A stretch of 64,000 nt of DNA from Pedobacter jejuensis (GTDB lineage Bacteria; Bacteroidota; Bacteroidia; Sphingobacteriales; Sphingobacteriaceae), in the NCBI RefSeq assembly GCF_003725795.1, contig NZ_RBEE01000042.1, positions 1 to 64,000 of the forward strand, read 5' to 3'. Every line of letters begins with the position of its first letter. Positions within the stretch are counted from its first letter, which is position 1. The notes beneath the pieces were generated by a model. That model saw only the letters and a program-made list of their open reading frames with translations. It was not told the DNA's origin and searched no databases. The translations under genes and the position numbers were made by a program. Shown here one piece after another: positions 8,087-17,288 of this stretch.

Positions 8087-9508
8087 CTAATCCTGCTCTT
8101 CTTTGGGTTTTGTTAGATAATAAACTGGTATACCAACCAACATAATGGCCACACCCCATCCACAGGTATCGGGTTTTGTAATAAGTAATCCTATTGAAAT
8201 TGCAGATGCAACTATGATATAAAATGCAGGTAGGATTGGATAACCGAAAGCTTTATACGGACGAACCGCATCCGGCATTTTTTTTCTCAAAATAAAAATC
8301 CCTAAAATGGTAAGGATGTAAAATATAAGTACAATGATAATCACAAAATCTAACAGCGCTCCATATTTACCAGTTAAGCAGAGTAAAGAAGCCCAAATGC
8401 CTTGCGCCCAAAGTGCCCATTCTGGCACATCGAATTTATTAAGGTAACTGGCCTTCTTAAAAAACAATCCGTCTTTAGCCATGGTATAGTAAACCCTTGC
8501 ACCAGCCATAATCAATCCATTATTACAAGCAAATGTCGAAATCATAATCATTACCGCGATTATAATTGTTCCGGTATTACCAAATATATATTGAGCAGCT
8601 ACTATTGCTACCCGATCTGACGGTGCATGTGCTATTTCGTCTAAAGGCACAACAGCTACGTACATTAAATTGGCTAATATGTAAATTATACTTACGATAA
8701 GTGTGCCCAAAAACAAACTTAAACCTACATTTCGTTCAGGATTTTTTATTTCGCCAGCGATGAATGTAACTCCATTCCAGGCATCACTACTAAATAATGA
8801 ACCCACCATAGCAGCCACAATACCCGACATTAAAGCACCTCCACTAATGCCAACCCAAGAGTTGGTATCCATAACGAACATCTTCGAATCCCAGGCATTT
8901 GTCCAGTTGGCATTCCAAATTTCTGCTTTTGCAGCTAGAGCGAAACCAAATATAATAAGCCCAAAAAGTGATAATATTTTGATGATGGTTAGAAACGTTT
9001 GAAGCATTTTACCGTTTTTCACACCTTTACTATTAATGTATGTTAGCAATACAATGGTAAAAATAGAAACAAGTTGTGCTGCACTCAATTGAAACGAACC
9101 TGTTTGCCAAATAATATTTTTTTCGCTAAGTGGTTCATATAAATAAGCAGCGAATTTTGAAAAAGCCACTCCAACTGCTGCAATTGTACCTGTTTGAATT
9201 ACAGCGAAGAAACTCCAACCATATAAAAAAGCAATTAATTTGTTATATGATTCTTTTAAATATACGTATTGACCGCCTGCTTTTGGATACATGGCACTTA
9301 GTTCGCCATAACTTACCGCAGCAATCATTGTAATAATTGATGTTAAAACCCATATTAAAATTAGCCAACCGGTAGAGCCAACGTAACGGGTCATTTCTGA
9401 GCTTACAATAAAAATACCTGAGCCAATCATCGATCCGACAACCAGCATTGTACCATCAAAAAGGCCAAGCGCTCGTTTGAACGTATGGTCTTGTGGTTCT
9501 TTCTCCAT
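8087..9508 (-). CDS. APC-family amino-acid permease
   Basis: Inner-membrane amino-acid/polyamine/organocation transporter of 473 residues with 12 predicted helices. The TM1 signature GSMIGSGIFI (about 22-31) is the APC substrate-binding break. The short N-terminus and the SYGELSAMYPKAGGQYVYLKE loop are close to LAT/YfnA-type permeases. Substrate is not deducible; neutral amino acids are typical for the group. It is a single-gene unit with its own terminator and is divergent from hppA across 263 bp. Confidence 0.9.
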   Translation of the reverse strand: MEKEPQDHTFKRALGLFDGTMLVVGSMIGSGIFIVSSEMTRYVGSTGWLILIWVLTSIITMIAAVSYGELSAMYPKAGGQYVYLKESYNKLIAFLYGWSFFAVIQTGTIAAVGVAFSKFAAYLYEPLSEKNIIWQTGSFQLSAAQLVSIFTIVLLTYINSKGVKNGKMLQTFLTIIKILSLFGLIIFGFALAAKAEIWNANWTNAWDSKMFVMDTNSWVGISGGALMSGIVAAMVGSLFSSDAWNGVTFIAGEIKNPERNVGLSLFLGTLIVSIIYILANLMYVAVVPLDEIAHAPSDRVAIVAAQYIFGNTGTIIIAVMIMISTFACNNGLIMAGARVYYTMAKDGLFFKKASYLNKFDVPEWALWAQGIWASLLCLTGKYGALLDFVIIIVLIFYILTILGIFILRKKMPDAVRPYKAFGYPILPAFYIIVASAISIGLLITKPDTCGWGVAIMLVGIPVYYLTKPKEEQD

Positions 9509-9771
9509 AATAAAGTTTAGTTTGGGCTAATTTATTTAAAAAAATCTATTTGAGGCCTATTGATAAGTATTATTTTAATTGTAAAACAAGATTTTATGCT
9601 CCATAACTATTTTTTTAAAAAGCTAATGAACAGTAGAATAATATTTTATTATATTGCTAAACTAATAACCAAAATTACAATTCAGTATTCTTAAACTTAA
9701 GTATTAACCACACTTAAAAAAGATATGAGCAAAGAATATTGAATCGAAACAAATCAAACCAAATATCAACT

Positions 9772-12018
9772 ATGGATTTTTTACAAGACAATTTAATTTA
9801 TTTTATTCCGGCTTTAGGCCTTGTTGGGATTATTGTGATGATGATTAAAAGCGCCTGGGTAAGCAAACAGGATGCTGGCGATAAAAACATGCAAGAACTT
9901 GCAGGTTACATCGCTGATGGTGCAATGGCATTTCTAAAGGCCGAATGGCGGGTTTTGAGCATTTTTGCTGTATTTACAGCCGCCTTATTGGCTTATTCAG
10001 GAACGATTACAGAAATTAGAGGCGTGCCCATGCACTCCAGCTGGATAATTTCGATATCATTTATTATTGGCGCCGTATTTTCTGCTACTGCAGGGTATAT
10101 AGGTATGAGCGCCGCAACTAAAGCAAATGTTAGAACCACTCAAGCTGCTAGAACGAGCTTAAAACAGGCACTTAAAGTATCTTTTACTGGCGGTACGGTA
10201 ATGGGTTTAGGTGTTGCCGGATTAGCAATTTTAGGTTTAGGTGGCTTATTTATTGTTTTTTTACAAATATTCCATGTCACAAATGTAGATAGCACCGAAA
10301 TGAGAACCGCTATTGAAGTTTTAACAGGCTTTTCTTTAGGTGCAGAATCTATTGCTTTATTTGCTCGTGTTGGTGGTGGTATTTATACAAAGGCTGCAGA
10401 TGTTGGTGCTGATTTAGTTGGAAAAGTGGAAGCCGGTATTCCTGAAGATGATGTTCGTAATCCGGCAACAATTGCTGATAATGTTGGCGACAACGTTGGT
10501 GATGTTGCAGGAATGGGTGCCGATTTATTCGGTTCGTACGTAGCAACCATATTAGCAACGATGGTTTTAGGACAAGAAATAACAGTTGTAGATAAATTCG
10601 GTGGAATGTCTCCTATCCTACTGCCAATGGTTATTTGTGGTTTAGGAATTATATTTTCTATCATCGGTACATGGTTTGTAACCATAAAAGATGAAAAATC
10701 AAGCGTACAAAATGCATTAAATTTAGGCAACTGGTCATCAATTATTATTACCGCTATAGCATCATATTTTATTGTAAAGTGGATGCTGCCTGAAACATTA
10801 AACCTTCGTGGTTACGAATTCTCCAGCATTAACGTATTTTATGCCATAATTGTCGGTTTAGTTGTAGGTACCATAATGAGTATTGTTACCGAATACTTTA
10901 CAGCAATGGGCAAAGGTCCGGTTAATTCTATTATACAACAATCTTCTACCGGCCACGCTACAAATATTATTGCTGGCTTATCCGTAGGTATGAAATCTAC
11001 AGTTATACCAATTTTAGTTTTGGCAGGAGGAATAATGGCTTCATATCATTTTGCCGGATTATATGGTGTAGCAATTGCTGCCGCCGGTATGATGGCGACA
11101 ACAGCGATGCAATTGGCTATCGATGCTTTTGGTCCGATTGCTGATAATGCTGGAGGAATAGCTGAAATGAGCCAATTACCACCAGAAGTTCGTGAACGTA
11201 CGGATAATTTGGATGCTGTAGGAAATACAACGGCTGCAACCGGAAAAGGCTTTGCTATTGGATCGGCGGCATTAACATCATTAGCTTTATTTGCAGCTTT
11301 TGTAGGTATCGCCGGAATCACAGCAATCGATATTTATAAAGCACCTGTTTTAGCAGGTTTATTTGTAGGCGGTATGATACCCTTTATTTTTTCAGCACTA
11401 TGCATCCAAGCAGTTGGTAAAGCAGCAATGGATATGGTGCAGGAAGTTCGCAGGCAGTTTAGAGAGATTCCTGGTATTATGACTTACGAAGCAAAACCAG
11501 AATACGAAAAATGCGTTGCGATTTCTACAAAAGCATCTATAAGGGAAATGATGATGCCTGGAGCGATTGCATTAATTACACCCATCATCATTGGATTTAC
11601 TTTTGGACCTGAAGTGTTAGGTGGATTACTAGCGGGAGTTACCGTAACTGGAGTGCTAATGGGAATTTTCCAAAGTAATGCAGGTGGTGCATGGGATAAT
11701 GCAAAAAAATCTTTCGAACAAGGTGTAATGATTAATGGCGAAATGTTTTACAAAAAATCAGAACCACATAAAGCTTCGGTTACGGGCGATACTGTTGGAG
11801 ATCCTTTTAAAGACACTTCCGGACCATCGATGAACATTTTAATTAAATTAATGTCGATTGTATCTTTAGTTATTGCTCCATATATAGCAGTTAAGGCTGT
11901 TGCTGGCGAACGTAAGCAAGAAGTTCGTAAGGAAATCAGAATTGAACAAAAAACGGATAGTTTAGGCAACGTTATTACTGATACTTTAATCAACAAGACA
12001 GATACATTAACACAATAG
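9772..12018 (+). CDS. hppA: membrane-bound K+-dependent ion-pumping pyrophosphatase
   Basis: Hydrolyses pyrophosphate and pumps H+ or Na+ across the inner membrane; about 16 helices, 748 residues from the ATG at 9772. The frame opens 11 codons earlier at TTG, but [16 protein letters not shown] is the natural N-terminus. The signature [19 protein letters not shown] is intact. The residue after GNTT is alanine ([14 protein letters not shown]), the K+-dependent type; K+-independent enzymes have lysine there. The gate-helix glutamate of Na+ pumps (DLLES) is glycine (DLFGS), and the plant-type shifted Glu (SYAE) is also absent (SYVA). A 40-residue hydrophilic tail follows the last helix. A terminator follows at 12045. 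Confidence 0.95.
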   Translation: MDFLQDNLIYFIPALGLVGIIVMMIKSAWVSKQDAGDKNMQELAGYIADGAMAFLKAEWRVLSIFAVFTAALLAYSGTITEIRGVPMHSSWIISISFIIGAVFSATAGYIGMSAATKANVRTTQAARTSLKQALKVSFTGGTVMGLGVAGLAILGLGGLFIVFLQIFHVTNVDSTEMRTAIEVLTGFSLGAESIALFARVGGGIYTKAADVGADLVGKVEAGIPEDDVRNPATIADNVGDNVGDVAGMGADLFGSYVATILATMVLGQEITVVDKFGGMSPILLPMVICGLGIIFSIIGTWFVTIKDEKSSVQNALNLGNWSSIIITAIASYFIVKWMLPETLNLRGYEFSSINVFYAIIVGLVVGTIMSIVTEYFTAMGKGPVNSIIQQSSTGHATNIIAGLSVGMKSTVIPILVLAGGIMASYHFAGLYGVAIAAAGMMATTAMQLAIDAFGPIADNAGGIAEMSQLPPEVRERTDNLDAVGNTTAATGKGFAIGSAALTSLALFAAFVGIAGITAIDIYKAPVLAGLFVGGMIPFIFSALCIQAVGKAAMDMVQEVRRQFREIPGIMTYEAKPEYEKCVAISTKASIREMMMPGAIALITPIIIGFTFGPEVLGGLLAGVTVTGVLMGIFQSNAGGAWDNAKKSFEQGVMINGEMFYKKSEPHKASVTGDTVGDPFKDTSGPSMNILIKLMSIVSLVIAPYIAVKAVAGERKQEVRKEIRIEQKTDSLGNVITDTLINKTDTLTQ

Positions 12019-12044
12019 TTGTAAAAACACAGATATAATACATT

Positions 12045-12073
12045 AAAAGGGATTTTTAACCAAAATCCCTTTT
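12045..12073 (+). terminator. Rho-independent terminator after hppA
   Basis: Perfect 12-bp arms AAAAGGGATTTT and AAAATCCCTTTT around a 5-nt loop, 26 bp after the hppA stop codon. It separates hppA from the following permease, whose promoter box lies 20 bp further on. Confidence 0.9.
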
Positions 12074-12093
12074 AATTTTCCGTAATTTTTAAT

Positions 12094-12101
12094 TACGTTT
12101 G
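12094..12101 (+). promoter_or_regulatory. -7 promoter box TACGTTTG of the CAT-type permease
   Basis: Matches TAnnTTTG and contains the TTG (12099-12101) that would otherwise be taken as the permease start. The ATG lies 30 nt downstream. Confidence 0.5.
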
Positions 12102-12131
12102 GCACTGATTAATCTAAACAAAAACTATAAT

Positions 12132-13607
12132 ATGGGTTTATTTACTAAAAAACCAATGCATCTATTGCTCGAAGAAGCGGGCGATTCAGGCAAAGGCTTA
12201 AAGCGTACACTTAGTGCAGGAGCATTAGTTGCACTAGGTGTAGGAGCAATTATTGGAGCCGGACTATTTGTGCGAACTGCTGCTGCAGCAGCTCAAAACG
12301 CTGGACCATCAGTTACAATCGGATTTATAATAGCTGCAATAGGCTGCGCATTGGCCGGTTTGTGCTATGCAGAATTATCATCATCTATTCCAATTTCAGG
12401 TAGCGCATATACTTATACTTATGCAACCATGGGCGAATTAATGGCTTGGGTAATAGGTTGGGATTTAGTACTTGAATATGCAGTAGGTGCTGCGACTGTA
12501 GGTATAGCCTGGAGTGAATACCTAAACAAACTTTTAGTAGAAGTACTACATATTGCCCCCATACCCTATGAGTGGTGCCACTCTCCATTTCAATCTCATC
12601 CAGACGGAACTGTTAATGGAATAATGAACTTACCAGCATTATTTATTGTTGGGGTTTTAAGTTTACTGTTAATTAAAGGAACATCAGAATCTGCTTTCGT
12701 AAATGGCGTTATTGTAATTACGAAAGTTGCGATTGTAATATTAATTATTGTTTTAGGCTGGGGATTTATACACGAAGCAAATCATCATCCATATATTCCT
12801 GAAGCGACTACTTATGTAGACCACGCAGGCATAAGCCATAGTTTTGGTGGTTTCTGGGGCGTAATTGGCGCCGCCGGAACAGTATTCTTCGCATTTATTG
12901 GTTTTGATGCAGTAAGTACTGCAGCTCAGGAAACTAAAAACCCTAAAACTGCAATGCCTATTGGTATTTTGGGCTCATTAGCTGTTTGTACAATTCTTTA
13001 CATTTTATTTGCACATGTACTTACAGGAATTGCTCCAGTAGAATTTTTTAGAACTAAAGGTGGTGAAGCATCAGTTGTTGCAGCAATTAGTGAATACATG
13101 ACAGGTTATGGCTGGTTAGCTAAGTTAGTTACTGTTGCTATTTTGGCAGGTTTTTCTTCAGTAATTTTAGTAATGTTATTAGGTCAAAGCCGTGTTTTTT
13201 ATTCGATGAGTAAAGATGGTTTATTGCCGAAAATGTTTAGCGATTTACATCCAAAATTTAAAACACCATACAAAGCAAACTTGGTAATTTTAGTTATTGT
13301 TGGTTTATTTGCTGCCTTTATACCAGGAGATGTTGTAGGTGATATGACCAGTATTGGTACCTTGTTTGCTTTTATGCTTGTATGTATTGCGGTAATTATT
13401 CTAAGAAAAACAGACCCAGATTTGCCTCGTCAATTTAGAACACCTTGGGTACCTTTAATTCCAATTTTAGGTGTTGCTGCCTGCGGACTAATGATTTTAG
13501 GTTTAGGATGGACCAATTGGTTAAGATTATTTGGTTGGTTAGCCTTAGGATTTATTATCTATTTTGGATACAGCAAAAAGAATTCTCATTTAAAAGATTC
13601 AAAATAA
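12132..13607 (+). CDS. CAT-type amino-acid permease (APC superfamily)
   Basis: Inner-membrane transporter of 491 residues related to cationic amino-acid transporters (YfnA/CAT group). The TM1 motif GVGAIIGAGLFVRT is typical, followed by AELSSSIPISGSAYTYTYA and, in the middle, FFAFIGFDAVSTAAQETKNP, a strong CAT signature. It begins LSAGALVALGVGAIIGAG about 35 residues after a cytoplasmic N-terminus. The ATG at 12132 is preferred to the upstream TTG, which sits in a promoter box. It is flanked by terminators on both sides, so it is monocistronic. Related to the longer permease at 54.4 kb. Confidence 0.92.
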   Translation: MGLFTKKPMHLLLEEAGDSGKGLKRTLSAGALVALGVGAIIGAGLFVRTAAAAAQNAGPSVTIGFIIAAIGCALAGLCYAELSSSIPISGSAYTYTYATMGELMAWVIGWDLVLEYAVGAATVGIAWSEYLNKLLVEVLHIAPIPYEWCHSPFQSHPDGTVNGIMNLPALFIVGVLSLLLIKGTSESAFVNGVIVITKVAIVILIIVLGWGFIHEANHHPYIPEATTYVDHAGISHSFGGFWGVIGAAGTVFFAFIGFDAVSTAAQETKNPKTAMPIGILGSLAVCTILYILFAHVLTGIAPVEFFRTKGGEASVVAAISEYMTGYGWLAKLVTVAILAGFSSVILVMLLGQSRVFYSMSKDGLLPKMFSDLHPKFKTPYKANLVILVIVGLFAAFIPGDVVGDMTSIGTLFAFMLVCIAVIILRKTDPDLPRQFRTPWVPLIPILGVAACGLMILGLGWTNWLRLFGWLALGFIIYFGYSKKNSHLKDSK

Positions 13608-13623
13608 TTTTCTTTATATTTTT

Positions 13624-13654
13624 AAAGCCCCGACAAAAAATCGGGGCTTTTTTA
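13624..13654 (+). terminator. Rho-independent terminator after the CAT-type permease
   Basis: 10-bp stem AAAGCCCCGA / TCGGGGCTTT with a 7-nt loop, followed by a run of T, 17 bp after the stop codon. Confidence 0.95.
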
Positions 13655-13666
13655 TGCGTAATAAAT

Positions 13667-13674
13667 TAACTTTG
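13667..13674 (+). promoter_or_regulatory. -7 promoter box TAACTTTG of the porin gene
   Basis: Matches TAnnTTTG and lies just after the preceding terminator, 17 nt before the ATG at 13692. No convincing -33 TTG at the expected distance. Confidence 0.5.
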
Positions 13675-13691
13675 CGCAAATTCTATTATCA

Positions 13692-15023
13692 ATGAACCTT
13701 TCTTTACCAACCATTAAACGAAGTTACATCGTAGCTATTTGTGGGTTATTGCTTATTTTTAATAATGCCTTAGCACAACGAACTATAAATGATGTGATGG
13801 ATTCTACAACAGTAAATCACCTTTTAATCATTTCTAAAAAATATGGTTCACTATCATTTAGTGGATACTTACAACCACAATTTCAGGCTGCTCAAACCAA
13901 TGGCACACAGGCAGAATATCAAGGCGGGAATTTTGGCGAGTTTACAAATAACCGCTTTAGATTGAGAAGAGGCCGATTAAGAGCTGATTATATGCTTTTA
14001 ACTGATGATGGTGCACCTTCAACGTATTTTGTACTTCAATTTGATGGCACAGAACAAGGTGTTGCTGTTCGAGATTTTTGGGGCAGATATTATGAAAATG
14101 AATGGAAAATTTTAGCGGTCACTTTAGGTTTATCCGGCCGACCATTCGGAAACGAGTTACAACTTTCTTCATCCGTAAGGGAAGCTCCTGAACGTGGTAG
14201 AATGTCGCAAATTTTAATGAAAACGGAACGAGATTTAGGTGTAACATTCACTTTAAACCCCAGGTGGAAAGACGCGAAATTAAAGAACATCTCATTAGAT
14301 TTTGGAATTTATAATGGGCAAGGATTAGCCGGTCCTGGAGAATTCGACAACAGCAAAGATTTTATTCTTAGATTAAGCCATAAAACTTATAAATTTTCAA
14401 AATTCTCGATTGCAGGAGGAATTAGCACTTTACAGGGAGGCTTAAACCATCGCTTACCAGTAAGTTATAAAATGGAAAAAGCCAACAACTTATGGTACAT
14501 GGCTAAGGATTCATCTGCAAACACAATTAATAAAGTTGCACCAAGAAGATATTATGGAGCAGACATTCAACTGGCAACCAATACTGAAAGCTGGAGATCA
14601 GAATTAAGAGCAGAAGTAATTTCCGGATTGCAAACCGGAACATCCACAACATCTACAACGCCAGGTTCTTACCCGGTAGATAATAATTCGATAGCATTGC
14701 CATACTACACGAGACCTTTTAATGGAGCTTATTTCACATTCGTACAAACTTTAAACAGCACCAGCAATCAGCTAATTTTAAAGTACGATTGGTACGACCC
14801 AAATAACAAAGTTAAAGGAAAAAATATCTCAACAAATGCCGGCTTATCACCAGCTGATATTAGATTTGATACTTTCGGTTTTGGTTTTTTACATCACTTT
14901 AATATGCATTTTAAAGCAGTTTTGTACTATGATATAATTAGAAATGAGTCTACTCAAATTACGGATTACACAACGGATAGAAAAGATAATGTGCTAACGT
15001 TACGGACACAATTCTACTTTTAA
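13692..15023 (+). CDS. OprP/OprO-like outer-membrane porin
   Basis: Outer-membrane barrel of 443 residues in the phosphate-selective porin O/P family. The signal peptide ends near residue 28 (NNALAQ). The family's first strands are visible: SFSGYLQPQFQ, then NRFRLRRGRLRADY with the basic cluster, and FDGTEQGVAVRDFWGRYY. It ends in an aromatic (TLRTQFYF), as expected for BAM recognition. The name reflects homology; anion or phosphate selectivity is not shown. It has its own promoter and lies 57 bp upstream of marC, which also has its own box. Confidence 0.85.
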   Translation: MNLSLPTIKRSYIVAICGLLLIFNNALAQRTINDVMDSTTVNHLLIISKKYGSLSFSGYLQPQFQAAQTNGTQAEYQGGNFGEFTNNRFRLRRGRLRADYMLLTDDGAPSTYFVLQFDGTEQGVAVRDFWGRYYENEWKILAVTLGLSGRPFGNELQLSSSVREAPERGRMSQILMKTERDLGVTFTLNPRWKDAKLKNISLDFGIYNGQGLAGPGEFDNSKDFILRLSHKTYKFSKFSIAGGISTLQGGLNHRLPVSYKMEKANNLWYMAKDSSANTINKVAPRRYYGADIQLATNTESWRSELRAEVISGLQTGTSTTSTTPGSYPVDNNSIALPYYTRPFNGAYFTFVQTLNSTSNQLILKYDWYDPNNKVKGKNISTNAGLSPADIRFDTFGFGFLHHFNMHFKAVLYYDIIRNESTQITDYTTDRKDNVLTLRTQFYF

Positions 15024-15057
15024 TATAGAGCTGATGAAGATTTAATTCAAATTGCAC

Positions 15058-15065
15058 TACCTTTG
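15058..15065 (+). promoter_or_regulatory. -7 promoter box TACCTTTG of the marC-like gene
   Basis: Matches TAnnTTTG and contains the TTG (15063-15065) that opens the longest frame, so the real start is the ATG at 15081, 15 nt downstream. Confidence 0.5.
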
Positions 15066-15080
15066 TTAAAATTTACGCCT

Positions 15081-15662
15081 ATGAAATTCGATTTTATGAA
15101 ATTTAACCTGAGTGAGATTTTATCTACCACAATGGTTCTATTTGCGATTATTGATATTTTAGGCGCCATACCTGTTGTTATAGAATTGCGTAGAAAAGCA
15201 GGTCATATCGAATCAGGCAAGGCTTCTTTAGTAGCAGCAGGTTTAATGATTTTATTCCTGTTTTTAGGTGAATCACTTTTAAAAGTTATTGGTTTAGATG
15301 TAGAATCTTTCGCCATTGCCGGGTCTTTTGTAATATTTTTTATTGCTATGGAAATGGTTTTAGGTTTAACCATTTTTAAAGAAGAAGCACCTGAAACCGT
15401 ATCTATTGTTCCTTTGGCATTTCCATTAATTGCAGGTGCCGGAACTATGACAACCTTACTTTCGTTAAAAACCGAATACCACACTCAGAACATTCTTGTT
15501 GGTATTTTATTAAATATACTGTTTGTGTACTTCGTTTTAAAAAACACAAACAGGCTCGAAAAACTTTTTGGAAAATCTGGCCTAAATATACTTCGTAAAG
15601 CTTTCGGCGTAATATTGTTGGCGATAGCCATCAAACTATTCAGAAACAATACCGGACTTTAA
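15081..15662 (+). CDS. MarC-family integral membrane protein
   Basis: A 193-residue inner-membrane protein with six predicted helices, of the MarC/UPF0056 family. Recognisable features are FAIIDILGAIPVVIEL in helix 1, the FVIFFIAMEMVLGLTIF segment, and PLAFPLIAGAGTMTTLLSL. The family's transport role is uncertain; early links to multiple antibiotic resistance were not upheld. Start set at ATG 15081 because the upstream TTG lies in the promoter box; a second ATG is five codons further. No partner gene is implied. Confidence 0.88.
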   Translation: MKFDFMKFNLSEILSTTMVLFAIIDILGAIPVVIELRRKAGHIESGKASLVAAGLMILFLFLGESLLKVIGLDVESFAIAGSFVIFFIAMEMVLGLTIFKEEAPETVSIVPLAFPLIAGAGTMTTLLSLKTEYHTQNILVGILLNILFVYFVLKNTNRLEKLFGKSGLNILRKAFGVILLAIAIKLFRNNTGL

Positions 15663-15736
15663 AAAACGTTTCTTTTGAAGTTTGAAATTAGCTATCCGTA
15701 ACAATTTTCATTATATTTATCTAAACAATAAAGCGA

Positions 15737-15844
15737 ATGAACAGCTTTGAACAATATACCCTGATAATTGGGGCAATTGCTGTTTTGATAGAAGCGGCAA
15801 AATATCTTAAGAAGAACTTGAAGCATTGGTTTGAGCATATTTAA
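15737..15844 (+). CDS. possible 35-aa cationic membrane peptide
   Basis: A short frame missed by length cut-offs, ATG 15737 to TAA 15842-15844. It encodes one hydrophobic helix (YTLIIGAIAVLIEAAKYL) followed by a basic tail (KKNLKHWFEHI). The arrangement fits a single-span small membrane protein with a positive cytoplasmic end. Codon use resembles the neighbours. It sits alone between marC and the 48-bp repeat array, with no clear promoter box or terminator. I do not recognise a family; chance cannot be excluded at this length. Confidence 0.4.
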   Translation: MNSFEQYTLIIGAIAVLIEAAKYLKKNLKHWFEHI

Positions 15845-15884
15845 ACCACACTCACTCTACGCATACCTTTAGCGAGAAATACCT

Positions 15885-16122
15885 TAATCTTGTGTCTTTC
15901 ACACTTTAATCTTGACATCCAAAAATTCTTTAATCCTGGGTCTCTTTTACACTTTAATCCTAAAATCAAACAATCCCTTAATCCTGGATCTCTTTTACAC
16001 TTTAATCTTAAAATCAAACAATCCTTTAATCCTAGGTCTCTCTTACACTTTAATCCTAAAATCAAATAATTCCTTAATCCTGGGTCTTTAATCAAATAAT
16101 CCTTTAATCCTGTGTCTTGATT
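15885..16122. repeat. 48-bp tandem repeat at the 3' end of the RsmB-like gene
   Basis: Copies beginning TAATCCTGGGTCT start at 15885 (degenerate), 15931, 15979, 16027, 16075 and 16105 (partial), with spacing 46, 48, 48, 48 and 30 bp. The last partial copy is the sense-strand end of the methyltransferase gene, encoding its final residues and stop codon. Because 48 is a multiple of three, the minus strand keeps an open frame with a 16-residue repeating peptide, but that frame opens at TTG and I treat it as spurious. Confidence 0.92.
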
Positions 16123-17270
16123 AACCTTGCTACAAACATAGTATCTGCATTATTCTGGTAACCTTTTATAACCTCCATAGATTCTAAAGTTAAAGGTAAT
16201 GTTTCTGTAATGTGCTTAATAACATCTTCATTTTCGGCAGAAAAAGCAGAGCAAGTAATGTATATCAATGGCTTGCCGGGTTTTAGATACTTCCCTACAT
16301 TTTGTACAATAGCTTTTTGTATTGTTGCGAATTGACTAATCTTTCGTTCTTCAAAAAATGTTAACATTTCAGGCGTTCTGCCCCAAGTTCCTGAACCGGT
16401 GCAAGGTGCATCTAGAATAATTCCATCGAATGCGTAGTGGTGTAAAATTTGGTCGTTATTTTTTAATAAATCGAGTTCTTTTTTATGGTATTTTCTTATT
16501 CCTGCATGCTTAAAACGTTCATCTAAATTTAGCAATACGCTTTCACGTAAATCCGTTACTAATAATTCTACAACTGCCTCTAAACTATGCAACAACAAAG
16601 TTTTTCCACCTGATGCGGCACAACAATCCCACCATTTATCATACTTATTAGGCTTAAAATAACTTCCTGTATGTTGAGATGATAAATCCTGAACTTGGTA
16701 AGAACCATCTTCTAAAATCGTTTCAAGTTTTGTGCCGTTGGGTAGAGATAAAGCTGTTTCAGAAATTTGTTCGACAGCTATATTTTCATTTTGCAGCTTT
16801 GTTAGTATTGTAGAGATGTTTTCGGCAGGTACCCTGATAAATAAATTCGGTTGACTGAAGAAAGATTTATAGAATGCAGTTTTATCTACATCTGATGAAA
16901 GAAATGAATGAGGAGGATAAACATCTTCCAAATTAAAATCGGGATATTGTGATTTAACGAATTGCAATTTCTCCTCAAATGGGGCATGTATTTTAGCTAC
17001 AAAATCGGGTAAATTCTTTTCTACAATTAAACTCAAAGTATCATGAGCAAGAAAATCAGCAATACTTAATCGTTGTTCATTACTAAGTTGCGGTAAAGCT
17101 TTTCCTAATCTAAAAAAACTGTATAAATGTCGAGTAACCCACCTCCTGTCGGATGAGCCCATTTGCTTATTTTGCTTGAAATATGTTGGCAGAAATCTGT
17201 GTAAAGGCAAATTTCCGTCGTAACTTTTTAGAGCCTGTTCAAATGCTCTAAGCTGATGTTCAACTCTCAT
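16104..17270 (-). CDS. RsmB-like rRNA (cytosine-5) methyltransferase
   Basis: SAM-dependent RNA m5C methyltransferase of the NOL1/NOP2/Sun family, 388 residues. The N-terminal NusB-like helical region includes SSDRRWVTRHLYSFFR. The SAM site is WWDCCAASGGKT (213-224). The two catalytic cysteines are present: C290 in DAPCTGSG (covalent-release Cys) and C340 in YITCSAF (nucleophile). It probably methylates 16S rRNA; the exact position is not deducible. The 3' end runs into a 48-bp tandem repeat array whose units copy the last codons. It lies 18 bp downstream of the lipoprotein gene, so they are likely co-transcribed. Confidence 0.88.
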   Translation of the reverse strand: MRVEHQLRAFEQALKSYDGNLPLHRFLPTYFKQNKQMGSSDRRWVTRHLYSFFRLGKALPQLSNEQRLSIADFLAHDTLSLIVEKNLPDFVAKIHAPFEEKLQFVKSQYPDFNLEDVYPPHSFLSSDVDKTAFYKSFFSQPNLFIRVPAENISTILTKLQNENIAVEQISETALSLPNGTKLETILEDGSYQVQDLSSQHTGSYFKPNKYDKWWDCCAASGGKTLLLHSLEAVVELLVTDLRESVLLNLDERFKHAGIRKYHKKELDLLKNNDQILHHYAFDGIILDAPCTGSGTWGRTPEMLTFFEERKISQFATIQKAIVQNVGKYLKPGKPLIYITCSAFSAENEDVIKHITETLPLTLESMEVIKGYQNNADTMFVARLIKTQD

Positions 17271-17288
17271 TTGGTTAAATAATAAATT

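Noticed and set aside
10349..10730. Minus-strand frames inside hppA and similar frames opposite other genes
   Set aside because: They are shadows of long, well-supported genes, with no recognisable domains and poor composition.
15841..16095. Minus-strand open frame of 84 codons with a repeating 16-residue peptide
   Set aside because: It is created by the 48-bp tandem repeat (a multiple of three), opens with TTG and has no independent support.
15885..16122. CRISPR array
   Set aside because: Units follow each other without unique spacers and no cas genes are in the window.
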